In this document: positions 1 to 11,217 of the stretch, piece after piece
How the letters are laid out: each line of letters opens with the position of its first letter
How positions within the stretch are numbered: the first letter of the stretch is position 1
Assembly: GCF_030272615.1 (NCBI RefSeq)
Contig: NC_081411.1
Coordinates: 181,868,977-181,932,976 of the forward strand
Source: Cryptomeria japonica
Lineage: Eukaryota; Streptophyta; Pinopsida; Cupressales; Cupressaceae
DNA: 64,000 nucleotides
Reading direction: 5' to 3'
Notes under the pieces: model-generated
Seen by the model: only the letters and a program-made list of their open reading frames with translations
Database searches by the model: none
Told to the model about the DNA's origin: nothing
Made by a program: the position numbers and the translations under genes

Positions 1-71
1 TGTTTTCTAATTCTAAGAAAATTACCTCCAACACCGAACCTCTGCATTTTTAATTTATCTTTTTCATGAAG

Positions 72-857
72 TATTTATGCTGAAAGTGGAAACAACAACA
101 TTGAAAGACTAAATAGATTCAACCACAAAACCCTAGCCTAACAACAACAAAGATCCGCCATAACATATGAAGATTACCTAAGACAATGTAAATCAAATGA
201 AATCACAAATATTATACCACCACATGTCCAATAGGGTTTGGATCTCGATTCTTCCTATCTCCATTGATCTTTCTTGATTATTTGCTCTCAGATTTTATGT
301 GTGCACAAGAGCTCAACAAAGAACGAAAATGTGGTTGCAAGTAGGCTTGATTGCATATGAAAGTTTGAAAGCGTAGAGTATTCTCCAAGATTGATTAGGG
401 TTAATAATGAAGGAAGCATCTCCTTATATAGAAGACACTATAAGAAATGGAGGGATAAGATTGAGAGGTGTAAAAGATAAACGGTCAACTAAGATTAGAG
501 GGTAGGTAGAGGAAATAAGAAAATAATTAGAGGGTAGGTAGTGTAGGAATTAAGAGATGAATGACATGTGTCATGGGTAGAAAAGGCTAATGAATTAATT
601 AAATAAATAAAGATTTATTTAATTAATAGAGGAAGTGGGATCAATTAAATAAATAAGATATTTGTTTAATTTAGTAGGAAATGAATAATTTAAATAAATA
701 AATGTATTTATTTAAATGAGAAATAAGGCTAGAAGAGGATAAATGAATTAATTAAATAAATAAAGATTCATTTAATTAATAGAAGAATTAGGCTTAAAAT
801 AATTAAATAAATAAAGAATATCTATTTAAGTAGTCTGGACAATTTTAGGTGTCTACA
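72..857 (-). mobile_element. Solo LTR related to the 16-kb Tat element
   Basis: Read on the minus strand this starts TGTAGACACC and follows the LTRs at 30705 and 46080 along nearly their whole length: the AT-rich palindromic modules at about 580-830, the stretch with AAGGAGATGC, and the segment with CTAGGGTTTTG near 130. Five-base direct repeats TGAAG flank it at 67-71 and 858-862, and there is no internal sequence on either side, so it is a solo LTR left by LTR-LTR recombination. It is clearly more diverged than the 30.7/46.1-kb pair, and its inner terminus has lost the canonical dinucleotide (TA in place of TG at 72). Confidence 0.85.
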
Positions 858-1621
858 TGAAGATACAAATCTTTTTTTGTACAAAAATGATATAAATGAC
901 TAAAAATCTGGCTTCATGATTACTACAACTCATTCACTCATGTTGAGTGATGGTGAAGATGACACTTTTGACACCCGCTTTTATTACTTAACACTTCACG
1001 CAATCTCTTATCAGGAAAATGGTTTTCACCTCATGAAAAATCTTTTCAAATAAATCACCGAGATTCCTAGAATATTCCTTGCATGCCAGTCATTTCCCTT
1101 TCTCGTCCTCCACTTTTACAAAGCTCCCATTTTAAATGTAGAATCATTGAACGATTGAACCAATGAACTCTCAAACCAAGAAAGGTTCAGTGGTTCAAGT
1201 TCATTCCCCACTCGAGATTTCTGCACATGTTAGACTTGGTGCAAACAAGACATAATATAAAGACTTAATGAACCAATGAATCGATGAACTATTGAACTAG
1301 ATCAAAGATTCAAACAAAAGGTTCAAATACATGACTATTTTATACATAGAGACACATTGACTGAGGCAAATTGACTATGATAAAGTTGACACACACATTA
1401 TTTCGGCATGAATATTCCAATGTAGGGTAAAACCAATAAATGTAAAAAATGGGGGTAACAATTGGCTCTGACTGGGGACAAGGGAACTTAGAATCTTTGG
1501 TTACACATTAGATTTCAAACATGGAAAGAAGGACCAAGAAAAACAAAAATCAAATGACTAAAATACCAGAACAAAGAAACTAAACTAAGACTATGTATAG
1601 AAACAGGGTACTCATGCTTTA
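858..1621. other. Non-coding remnant, probably 3' region of gypsy element G1
   Basis: No open frame or recognised domain. It lies just beyond the end of the G1 integrase on the minus strand, so it is probably its 3' untranslated region. A G-rich stretch near 1440-1490 could be a decayed polypurine tract. I could not find a copy of the sequence next to the G1 primer site at 47.7 kb, so a G1 3' LTR is not identified here. Confidence 0.4.
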
Positions 1622-2515
1622 CAATTGATAAAGTTTCAGATCCTACTCATTATAGGATAGAGGCAAGATCGTTCTATCAAGATACTCTAACTTAAAAGAG
1701 TTAGGACCCAATAATTGATGGATTCTAAATGGTCCTTTCTAGAGAGAGTCAAATTTTCCATGGGCTCCTTTAGGTTCTGTTCTCTTATCCCATAGCAAAA
1801 CTTGGTCTCCCTGCATAAATTTCCTAGGTCTGGTCTTTCGATCAAATATTTTCTTAACTTAAGCCTGATGATTTATAATATGATGAACCAACTCGTTCCT
1901 TTTCTCCTCTATCTTGGTCAGGTACATTATTATTTTTTCTAAATAATTATAACTAAGTGCCCATTCCATATACCAATTCCAAAGGCACCATTTCTATTGC
2001 CCACTTGGGTGAAGTTCGGTTTCCCACAATGCTTCATACAATTCTTTATGCCAATCTTTGGGGTTTTCACTCACCAGCTTTCTCATAATAGCTATCAGGT
2101 TTTTATTGTTGGACTCTACTTGTCCATTCCCTTGTGGGTAATAATCCGATGAATGAGAAAGTAAGATACTATGATCATAGCAAAACATAGCCAATTCAGT
2201 TGAGGAAAAATTGGGAGCGTTATCAGTCACAATCTTATGAGGAACATCGAAGCGTACCAACATGTTTTCCTTCAGAAAATTACACACAACTAGGATGGCC
2301 TCTACCCACTTGGTAAAATAGTCAGTACTAGTCAAGATATGAGTATTCCTTGCACTTGAAGCAGGTGAAAGGGGACCAATGAAGTCTAAATACCATTTCT
2401 TAAAGGGGTCCTCTATAACAATAGGTCTCAGTGGAAGTGCTGCTAACTGTGGCCTTCCAAAAAACAATTTACACTTCTCACAATTGGCTACCCACTTGTA
2501 TGCATATTTGAACAT
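1622..2515 (-). pseudogene. Ty3/gypsy integrase, decayed (element G1)
   Basis: Integrase of the old element G1. The open part (2515-1994) begins in the zinc-binding region, with the Cys pair CEKC, and carries the catalytic core: D in WYLDFIGPL, D in VTDNAPNF and E in YYPQGNGQVESNNK. After a stop, the frame can still be followed to about 1622 through degenerate matches to the usual C-terminal part (VYGM-like, then a GPF...L-rich segment like the DNA-binding tail). Stops and frameshifts make it inactive. It follows the G1 RNase H at 2682-3185 in the normal Ty3/gypsy order. Confidence 0.85.
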
Positions 2516-2681
2516 TCTAGGTCAGTAATAACAGTTCCTAAGAATTTTGAAACCTGTGATGGTAGATGAGAAGTGACCCCCACATGCCTCATGATGAAAA
2601 GCCTTTAAAAGGATTTCTTACTGATCACTATCTACACACCTTAAAAATGTTCCATCTAAGCCTTTTTTGTACAAAACATCA

Positions 2682-3185
2682 TCAAAAATCACATACTTTG
2701 CTGCCTTCAACCTCAAATTTTGTCTCCTCCCTATGGGACAAGTGTTCTAGACATTCTCCATATGTCAAATAATGAGCCACGTCAACAAACCACGAGTCTT
2801 GAAGACCAACAAATAAGACTGTGGGAAGTTCTTCTTCCTTGTTCTCCTTATTTTCAGCAATCAAATGACACAAGACTTGTCCTCGGACAAGCTTTGTTGG
2901 CTTGATATCCAAATCAAACTCTTGTATTTTTGAGACCCAAATAGATTGATTATTTAAACTAACCTCTTGTTGAGTTATAATACTCTTCACGACAGAATGA
3001 GGCACAAACATAGTAGAATGAGAATACGGGATATAATACCTGAAGTGCTTGAAAACTTTAACTATCACAAATGTCTGCTTCTCGATCAAGGAGTATTTGA
3101 GTTCATGCTTCTTAAATGGTATTCTCATAAAGGCTATAGGAACTTTATCATTTTGTTTATTCTTTTGCAAAATTATACCAGACAT
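2682..3185 (-). pseudogene. Ty3/gypsy RNase H and connection region (element G1)
   Basis: Continues pol of G1 between RT (3190-3978) and integrase (2515-1622). The ORF matches the Ty3 RNase H region: the QKNKQNDKVPIAFMR segment is the usual 'yaSR' strand, HELKYSLIEKQ is the E-helix (LNYS..EKE in most relatives), and SIWVSKIQEFDLDI lies where most elements have W...L.EFDI. It ends in a charged segment leading to the integrase. The first catalytic Asp segment is weak. Decayed, and in a different frame from the RT piece. Confidence 0.8.
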
Positions 3186-3189
3186 AGTA

Positions 3190-3978
3190 TGTTCACAGGC
3201 ATAACAGTAAATGATGAACTCTTTTTAAAATTTGTCCATTAACCAAGGTAGGTGCCTGAGCAATAGCCTCATTCACCTTTTCTAGGGATTTCTTTGCTTC
3301 TTTGTTCCACTTGAACACCTTTTTTTCACCCATCATTCCCATAATATGTTTAGTGATCTCTGCAAAATCCAGTACAAATCTCCTGAGAAAATTAACCTTC
3401 CCAAAGAGGGATTTAATGCCATTTCTATTGGATGGAAGGGTCAACTACTAGATGGATCTAACTCTATCTCGATCAATTTTGATACCCTCCTTCGAGACAA
3501 AATTCCCTAACCAATTTCCTTCTGTAACATAGAAGATAGACTTCTTCGGGTTCAAAGAGACACCATGATTTCTGCACCTCTACAGAAGAGTCTGTAAATC
3601 CCTTAAGTGGTTCTTCCTTCTCCTAGAAAAGACAGTTAGATTATCCAAATAAATAACAATTATCTTATCAACTAAGTTCCCAAAAAAAGGTTCATTGCCC
3701 CTTGGAAGGTTGCTCCAAAATTTATCAAGCCGAAGGGCATGCGGTTGTATGCGGTTTCAAAGGAATATGATGCTAAAACTGACCTTCCTTGAAATTTTTT
3801 AAATCATCATATGACCAAGCAAAAACATCTTTATAGCTCAGCAAGAGATTAATAAACCTACACTTTTCTTCAGGCGTGCAATATTTTCCCACATTAATAA
3901 TTTTTGGGTTAGCCTCATCTCCTATATTCACCCTCTCATAATCTCCTGATTCATTAGAACTAGGTACTTTTTTCTTTA
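3190..3978 (-). pseudogene. Ty3/gypsy reverse transcriptase with internal deletion (element G1)
   Basis: Read right to left, 3978-3790 encodes the linker before RT (VNIGDEANPKIINVG, then a YKDVFAWSYDDLK stretch and HHIPLKP), which in this family immediately precedes RT. At about 3750 it jumps straight to MPFGLINFGATFQGAMN, so the fingers and first palm part of RT, more than 100 residues, are missing. The active-site box reads YLDN in place of YxDD. The thumb follows (NPKKS..YVTEGNWLGNFVS), then RRFVLDFAEITKHI at 3444-3193. Copia A inserted at its upstream edge. Confidence 0.85.
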
Positions 3979-4448
3979 TGTTGGTGTAATTATTTATTTA
4001 TTTTAGATATAATTACACTTTGCTTAAGTTTACTTAGGTACACAAATATCATAGTAGTTTTCATATGAGACACTTAGGGAGATGTTCTATATTGGGAGTG
4101 TGTATGTAGGAGAATTTCAACCTTTTATGGTGTGATCTTGTTATTACTTTATCATTTCCACTTATTGTGGGGTGATAATTCCACCTTTGGTGGGTGATCC
4201 ACCTCATGTAGAATAATCTACTATTTCTCCTACCTACCCTTACACCTTATTGAGCCACATGTCATCATTGTGTGCTCTCTTGTCTCTTAGCCTTACCTTT
4301 ATAAGAAGACTCATCTACATTATATGCAATGGTTGATGATCCAGTTGACCAGTATTTGCCCTTGATAGAATATAGTTTGTTCCTATCAATATTTTGTCTC
4401 TCTATTTTGTACTTTTCATTGAGCACTTGATCTTGGAAAAATCTCACA
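3979..4448 (+). repeat. 5' LTR of copia A
   Basis: Starts TGTTGGTGTAATT and ends TCTCACA just before the primer-binding site. Aligns with 10043-10519, and in reverse with the copia B LTRs. A CTTTATAAGAAG stretch near 4300 is a plausible TATA box. The end of the LTR (TTGATCTTGG) matches the family. Confidence 0.85.
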
Positions 4449-4461
4449 TGCTATCAAAGCC
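4449..4461 (+). other. Degenerate primer-binding site, initiator tRNA-Met type
   Basis: TGCTATCAAAGCC directly after the LTR corresponds to TGGTATCAGAGC, the usual Ty1/copia primer site that pairs with the 3' end of initiator tRNA-Met. Copia B has the intact form at the same place. Two mismatches here agree with decay. Confidence 0.75.
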
Positions 4462-6097
4462 TATAGGGCTTCATTGATTAGTCTTTTGGAGACATTTTGT
4501 AGGCTTAAATTTTTGAATTTGGGGATCTACATTTTTTGGGGGGTGTCCTACAACAATTTGGACATCATGGTTGCATCCGAGAGGCCATTTCCATAAATTT
4601 TGAGTATAAATTCACCTATATTTGGCGAAAGTGCGATTTTGGGCATTCGAGGAAATTTTTAGCCTATTAGGCTATACGATGCACATTATTTGAAAAAAAA
4701 ATATATAATGTTTTTTTCTGCAAAATTCATTTTTCAATTTATATATTTAAATATTTCATAGTTTTTTCATTTATGTTGTAAAAGTGTTATTAAAAAAATT
4801 CAAAAGTTATTATTTATTTCCGGGAGGGTACTCCCCCCGACACTGATTCTGATTGTTATAAATATTTTGTAGTGTTTTGTTTTGGGGGCCACACCCCTTG
4901 TTTACTCTACCAGTCTCCCTCCACTACCGTGCTCTGTTCTCCCCATCGACACTTGCCTATTCTCTCAGGCCGCCACTGTACCATCGTCGCTAGCCACCCA
5001 CCTTTTGGTCCTGACCGCCCACTATGAGCTCCTACTGCATTTCCTAGTTGACACCACCTTTTTCTCCTAGCTACCCATGCCACTTCCAACTGCCAGAACT
5101 CCTCCCCGACCCGCTGCTTCCGGTTCCTAGTTCTCCGACCGCTGTCTGCATCTTCCTATCTCTACACCGAGTGGTCTTGTGCCATGTGGTGCAATATCAT
5201 TCCACCACATAGATCTGGAATGTGTTGAGTCAACAGCTAATTGGCCAACCGTACTGCCACCTAACCTTCCAACAACTAACCATGTAATATATCTATACTT
5301 CCACATCAGTCGTACAACCCAATCAGAGATTGCCATGTCATTGATTCGTATTGTATAGATTCTATGCAGGCAGGTTGGCAAAGTTTTTTTGATGGCTAGA
5401 CGGGCATCAAATTTAAGCCCATCATTTTCTGATGTCTGCACTATGTCAATAGTATTTAAATTTTTTTTACCCCCTCTCATTTGGCTTTTTGATTTCGCAG
5501 TCCAACTTCAGGAGGTCGTATCTTGCTCAGTTTTGCTCCTTTTTTGGTGTAATTTTTTTTTATTTGGACTAATTTTTAGTGCTCTTCATAGTGGTGGAGG
5601 AATTTTATTATTTTTATTGACAAATTTTTCATAATTTGTAGTTTTTTATGACTGTACCTATCTAATCCTCATTTTTGCAACTTCAAAGGCTTCGTTTGGG
5701 GTCATATGACCTCCTTTTCAAATGGTGTTTTTTTTTAAAGCGCATCTATTTTTTTGTCTAATTTCATAATATGTCATTATTTTACAGCGATTTTGAGTAG
5801 AAATTGTACTTTCAGTATTTGGTTATTCTTGGCATATTTGGTACTTGTATTTTGCTTGGATCTTAGTTTAGATCACTCATAGTATTTGTTGAGTTCTCTT
5901 ATAGCTTATTTGAGGTAGTTGTAAATTTGAAATCAGAAGTCCACCTTGCCTTGTTTTGCAAGTGGCCCATTGTACATGCACTAAGTATAAAGTTCCAAAT
6001 CATCATTTTTTTGGGGGGGTTTCTTGATTGAGTATTTTTTTGGGGGGGGGGGTTTCTTGTGTGATTGTGCCTCTCTCTATCTTGTGTTTTTTCATTT
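4462..6097 (+). other. Untranslated leader of copia A
   Basis: No gene. It corresponds to the 1.6-kb leader of copia B (22992-24561). The middle is GC-richer (about 4880-5260) and several short open frames there have no family match. The end has T- and G-runs before gag. Confidence 0.6.
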
Positions 6098-7497
6098 TGG
6101 TTCTCCTAAATTTCTACTTTTAACTCCTCATAATTATGCTTCATGGAAGATTAAGGCATGGAGTAAACTAATGGAAAAAGGACTCATTCATCATGTAAAT
6201 ATAACTATAATAGCACCACTTGATCCTAAGGCTAATCCTAATGCTCAAGTTGAATGGCTCACCAAAAACTCTATGGCACTTGGAACTCTTAGAAAGTATG
6301 TATCAGATGACCTCATTTTTCACATTAAGAAGTGTACAACAATCAAAGAGGCTTGGGATATTTATGACAAATTGTATGGTCAAGTTGATGAGATTAAGGG
6401 CTACAAGATTGATAGTGAACTCACAACATTGGATCCCAAGTATTTTGATACAGTCCAAGATTATGTCACAAAAGCAAATGAGCTAAGAGCAAAGCTAAAG
6501 GATTGTGGCATTGACAAAAAGGATGCTTAATTTGTTTACAACTTGTTGGACAAGCTTCCATTAGATAATGCAACCTTTGTATCTAGCTTTCACACCCATA
6601 GGTTAGCTCAAGGTTCCTCATACACTTTTCCCTCATTTGATGCATTCACAGAGATGTTGATTCTTGAGAAATCTAAGTTGACTAAGATGGGGATTCTCAA
6701 ATCTTCAAGTTCACAAGCATTGGTGGATAATAAAGAGAATCAAATAAATGAAGGGAAAAGCAAGAACCAAAAGCAACCTAAGCCTAAACAGGATGGAGCA
6801 CAATCCTTCTCTCCACAACAAGGTTATTCTACATCATCACCTAAGAGGAAATCATCTGAGGACAATCATTTTTGTGCATATTGCAAGAAGTTAGGAAATG
6901 ATGAACATCGTTGTTACAAGAAGGATATTGATGAGTTGAAACATCTTCTTGAGAAGAACAAAATGAGTTTGTCTTCTAGAATGTCTACATTGGCTTCTTC
7001 TTCCAAAAAAAAGGATAAAGGAAAGGAACACGCTTTTGGGATAGATAAAGGAAAGGGACAATCTCTTTGTGCTACTACAAGTCATGATTCAGGGGCTTCT
7101 CATCATATGGCATCTTCCCAGTCTATGTTCTCTTCCTTTGAACATTGTACCATGCCACAGATTTTGATGGGAAATCATACATGCATGGATGTGTTTGGGA
7201 AAGGATCTATTACCATTGGGGATAACTCCTTCAATTATGTGTTGTGTGTAGCCCATTTGACAAACAATCTTCTTTCCATCTATCAAATCACACATGGGGC
7301 AACAACGAAAACTGTGGATTTCACATCTGATTCAGCTATCATTAGAGACTTGGAGACTAGAGCTATCATTGTGACTGGGGTGGTTGATCATGCATCTTAG
7401 TTATACTCCTTTTCACATTTTGGTCCTATTGATGAGGTTGATTCTTCCTATTTCTATGATTCAGATGTCGAGGAGAACTTTGGGTACTTGAACTTGG
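6098..7497 (+). pseudogene. Ty1/copia gag and protease (copia A)
   Basis: One frame with a stop at 6528-6530 and another at 7398-7400. Gag begins around LTPHNYASWKIKAWSKLMEK (6121 on), with the LTR-retrotransposon gag motifs LRKYVSDDLIFHI and W.IYDKLYG. The zinc knuckle CAYCKKLGNDEHRC (about 6870-6915) has Asn where the CX2CX4HX4C consensus, kept in copia B, has His. The aspartic protease core DSGASHHM is intact at about 7087-7110. After 7400 the frame runs a little towards the integrase start (FGYLNL) and ends at an abrupt junction near 7497. Copia B is the full-length comparison. Confidence 0.9.
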
Positions 7498-9070
7498 GGA
7501 TTCTCACATGCGACCTGGTGGGTTGGGGTATGGGATAGACTAGCCTAGTCTATGCTCTAGGACCCTTTCCTTGGGTCTCTAGGATTTCCTTTGCTTGAGG
7601 AATCCCCTAACCTTTCCCAATCCACCCACCAATGTGTTACTTTGTTGCTCCTAAAGTCTCACCTACTCATGAGATTCAAAACCCCTTACTATGGCTAATA
7701 AGGGCAAATCTTGTTCCACAACTTCCAAGGTCTTAGAAAGGTTGTTTCCGGTCTACTTCATGGTCTATCCACCCATACATGAGCCCCCAAGAGGTTTCAA
7801 GATTCTAACCCCTGACCGCTTTCACCATTTTGTGTTTTTCCTACAAAATAGGGCTACAAGGATTAGGACCAATTAGGTCTTCTAACCGGTCTTCTAGGGC
7901 TCCCTCTCACAACCGATGCACAAACAACCCAATCTTCCAAAAAGGACTGCCATTCATTTGGCAAAGACTCAAAGACTTCCTAGTTTTTAGGCTCCCTAGT
8001 GTCCATACTCTGTCCTTGGTGGATTTTAAGGTTTTTAAGGGTTTAGTGAGGGTTTTTACGGTCTGTCTGGGTCATAGGGAATGTTTTGTGTCTTAGCCTC
8101 CTTGTGTAAATTGGTGGAGACTTCTCCTTCATGCCAGTGGTTCTTCACACACTCCTTTGCACCTCCTCCAAATTTTGCACTTTCCACTATACAACCTTGC
8201 TCTCCAAGACCTCTGCACCAACAACCATTCCTAATCGGGCACTATCCAGTCTCGCCTAGGAATGGGCATTTGCTTGGCCTCCTTGCATTTCCAAGGGCCC
8301 TGCTTGCTTGGGACTATGGTAAAAGGTCTCCACATCCATTCCCCATGGTTTCATGGTGATTCCACAATGGGGAATGGAGTCAAGACTTCATTTACTTAAA
8401 CCGGTTCAACATTAGACAGTAAAACTACAATTCACAAACTATTTAAAAACACACTCTACCGGTAAACAAAATGATAACTTAATTAATCACAATGAAACTA
8501 TATGCATTCAAGAAGACTTTCCACATAGGTTTGATCACAAATCAATCCATTTGCTTGCTCGGTAACTTCATTCAAATAGACTGGTAACTCATAAACAGTC
8601 ACAGTCAGTACAGTTTGCTTGTTTCATACAATCTCTGACAACCAACCCTTTAACTTAGGGTTTAAAACATATTATACTACCCATACCTCGGTTAGTGTGC
8701 CACATTTAGGGTTGTCCATGCCAACCTAACAATTTTGACAACATGGTGGAAAAGTTGCTTGACAACTTTTAAAAGTTGTCATGCAACTTTTGCAACTTTT
8801 GAGCAACTTTCCCAATTTTTCTCTTCATAACTCCTAGACTCACAATGGGCCAACCTAAGGATGCCACCATGTCATGAAGGACCCCTAAACACCTCCAGGA
8901 CACACACAACCTCCATTTTCAAAACCATCATAATTTTGACTTATGACCCCTAAGATCACCTCTAGGACTCTACCTAGGACCTATGAGCACTTGGCTCATT
9001 ATTTTATATACAAAGGCTTCATAAGAACCATATTACCAACAAAAAAAAGAAAGAGAAGGAGTCTAGAAGG
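7498..9070. other. Unrelated insert replacing copia A pol, no gene
   Basis: Homology with copia B stops near 7497. Nothing here resembles integrase, RT or RNase H on either strand. Short open frames (for example 8081-8359) have no recognisable domain. Around 8750-8810 is a small cluster of AAGTTG/CAACTT words, including the palindrome GACAACTTTTAAAAGTTGTC. No termini or flanking duplication were recognised, so the origin is unknown. Confidence 0.5.
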
Positions 9071-9785
9071 GTGCTCTTGCACCACAACCCCATTCTTGAG
9101 CCTTGCATTTCATCTCCTCCTATTGATATCACATCACCTATTGCACCTGGTCATAGAACTAGTGTGATAGTTTTGCCTTCTTGTGATTTAGTGCAGCAAG
9201 ATATTCCTTTTCTTCCAGCTTCATTTGATTGGGATGACTACTTAACAGACATTACAGGTTTGTTTATGGAGTCCTACATTGCAGATTTGGGAGACATCAT
9301 TGATGATATTCATCTTCTCTTTGATGAAGATTATCCTTCTTCGATTGTTGTGAGGGAACACTTTGACCAACTTGTGCATTCACTACATGATCATTCTCTC
9401 AAGGTTGACATGATTGTAGATACTTTTGTATGATAGTTTGAGGAGGTATCTTTATCCTTAGAGGAGACATGTGAGTCTTTGGATATTTTTCTACATTCAT
9501 CTCCACTAGATCTTAGAGTTCCTTTTTTAGTAGTGTGGAGTAGTTCACCACCTTTGGAGGGGGTAACTTTCAGTATCAACATGGGGACACTTGAGCAGTT
9601 TTCAGAGACTTCCTACATCATGATTGTTTTTCCTACATATTCCCTTAATGATTGGAGAGACTTCATGGATACACCTTTGGTTTTGTTTCTTCCTAAGTGG
9701 AGGAATATTGTTCGATGTTCATGGAGGAGTTTCTTCATTCAACTTCGAGCTTCTACCATTTATGTAGACTCTACATTGAGGGGGG
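9071..9785 (+). CDS. Unrecognised acidic ORF inside copia A
   Basis: A frame of 120 codons (9071-9433) continues past a stop, with a frame change, into a second piece (9479-9796). The first is acidic, with repeated Asp/Leu patterns (SFDWDDYLTDITGLF, LHDHSLKVDMIVD). The second has SSPPLEGVTFSINMGTL and NDWRDFMDTPLVLFLPKW. Sequence such as this, between gag and the 3' untranslated part, could be a captured segment or the ORF of another element. I do not recognise the family and cannot say it is expressed; both pieces may be remnants. Confidence 0.3.
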
Positions 9786-10042
9786 GGAGTACCTAGTCTC
9801 TCTTCCGGGGGGGACTTTTTCCTCACATGGGGTTTTGTCCTTCACATACTTCTTTGAGAGTTCTTTGTATATATTTTTTATCTCTTTTGGGGGAGTGTTT
9901 TTTCCCATTGGGTTTTTCTCTCTTTCCCTGCTTTATGAGAAATTGCATTTGCATTTGTACATGAGTACCTAGCATGGTCTAGTAGCTAAGATCAATCTCG
10001 CATTTCTTAGTTGCATTCCCCTAAGTTGTACTTAAGGAGGGG
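9786..10042 (+). other. 3' untranslated region and polypurine tract of copia A
   Basis: Aligns with 18843-19119 of copia B read in reverse: a run of G, T-rich segments with CTTTTTCCTC and TTTTTTCCCA, and the final CCCCTAAGTTG. The tract AAGGAGGGG at 10034-10042 abuts the 3' LTR and would prime plus-strand synthesis. Confidence 0.8.
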
Positions 10043-10519
10043 TGTTGGTATAATTATTTATTCATTTTGGATAAATTACACTTTACTTAAGTCTACTTAG
10101 GTACATGCATATCATAGTAGTTTGCATATGACACACTTAGGGAGATGTGCTACATTGGGAGTGTGTATGTAGGAGAATTTCCACCTTTTGTGGTGTGATC
10201 TTTCTATTACTTTATAATTTCCACTTATTGTGGAGTGATAATTCCACCTTTGATGGGTGATCCACCTCATGTGGAATATTCTACTATTTCTGCTACCTAC
10301 CCCTACCTATCCTTGCATCTCATTGAGCCACATGTCATCATTGTGTTCGCTCTTGTCTCTTAGCCTTGCCTTTATAAGAAGGCTCATCTACATTGTATGT
10401 AATGGTCGATGATCTAGTTGATCAATATTTTCTCTTGATAGAATATAGTTTATTCCTATCAATATTTTGTCTCTCTATTTTGTACTTTTCATTGAGCTCT
10501 TGATCTTGGCAAAATATCA
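10043..10519 (+). repeat. 3' LTR of copia A
   Basis: Starts TGTTGGTATAATT after the polypurine tract and matches 3979-4448. The end, GGCAAAATATCA, is shorter by about two bases than in relatives. Its flank does not repeat the left flank of the 5' LTR. Confidence 0.8.
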
Positions 10520-11217
10520 TAGTTTCCTATATACCTATCATGTCTATCAAGCAAATTTTCAAGAGACACTAACCCCTTAGGAATTTTTTTTCCTTTTAGC
10601 TGAATTATATTTTCATCTAAATTATCTCCTAGATCATGACATAATTCCCTACACTCAGAGCCAGAACCTTCAAAGAAAGTTGTCATGAACATACCTGTGC
10701 TCTCCAGAAAATTATCAATTTGTTTATCACTCTCAAACACCTACCAATATTAAGAATTATCAAGAACATTAGGATGATAAATTATCTCAATTCTATATAT
10801 TTCCTCCTTAAAATCGGGATGTGGGAGCATAAGAGAAGTTGATACAACAAGCAAATCAACTCGAGTATTCTAATCTCTAGGAATTGCTTCAATTGAAAAT
10901 GCATCAAAGCTTTCAATTTAATCCCATACCCTATTTCTATAATGTTTTAACCTTTCATTCTTCATAGTAAAGATACTTCTCACCTGCTTAACAATCAACT
11001 CAACATCCCCTTTAGCTCGAAGGATCTTTATTCCTTTCTTTTTAGCCTCCTCTAACAACAATAATAAAGCTTCATACTCTATTGAATTATTAGTGTTCTT
11101 GAATTCCAATTTAAAAGAAAAAGAAAATCTCTCATCATTAGGAGAGATAAAAACAACTCCTATACCCGAGCCAGTTATCGAACAACTACCATCAAATTCC
11201 ATGATCTAAATATTATC
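10520..11217 (-). pseudogene. Archaeal-type second RNase H and pre-RT linker (element G1)
   Basis: On the minus strand, 11202-10918 encodes an RNase H of the archaeal type: D in EFDGSC, E in SIEYEALLLLLEEA, D in RAKGDVELIVKQ, and further on a degenerate EAIPRD. It continues with a stop into 10740-10489, where IPKGLVSLENLLDRHDRYIG is a linker seen before RT in this plant Ty3/gypsy family. The domain lies upstream of RT, between protease and RT. In the Tat element at 39.4 kb the second RNase H lies after RT-RNH. Inactive from stops; copia A splits the linker. Confidence 0.8.

Larger units (their letters stand above)
3979..10519 (+). mobile_element. Ty1/copia element A, pol-less chimera
   Basis: Two LTRs in direct orientation (3979-4448 and 10043-10519) bound an internal part with a primer site, a gag-protease frame (6098-7497) and a 3' untranslated part with polypurine tract. 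It is the same family as copia B at 18394-25022: the gags align closely and the LTRs share sequence throughout. Integrase, RT and RNase H are absent; 7500-9785 is unrelated DNA. The LTR pair differs at many places, so this copy is old. I found no convincing target-site duplication (CTTTA on the left, TAGTT on the right). It splits the linker between the extra RNase H and RT of G1. Confidence 0.85.

Noticed and set aside
5127-5634. Open frames of 80-117 codons in the copia A leader
   Set aside because: Same position as the untranslated leader of copia B, no family features, different frames in the two copies.
3974-10524. Target-site duplication for copia A
   Set aside because: Left CTTTA and right TAGTT do not match, and shifting the 3' border by a few bases does not help.
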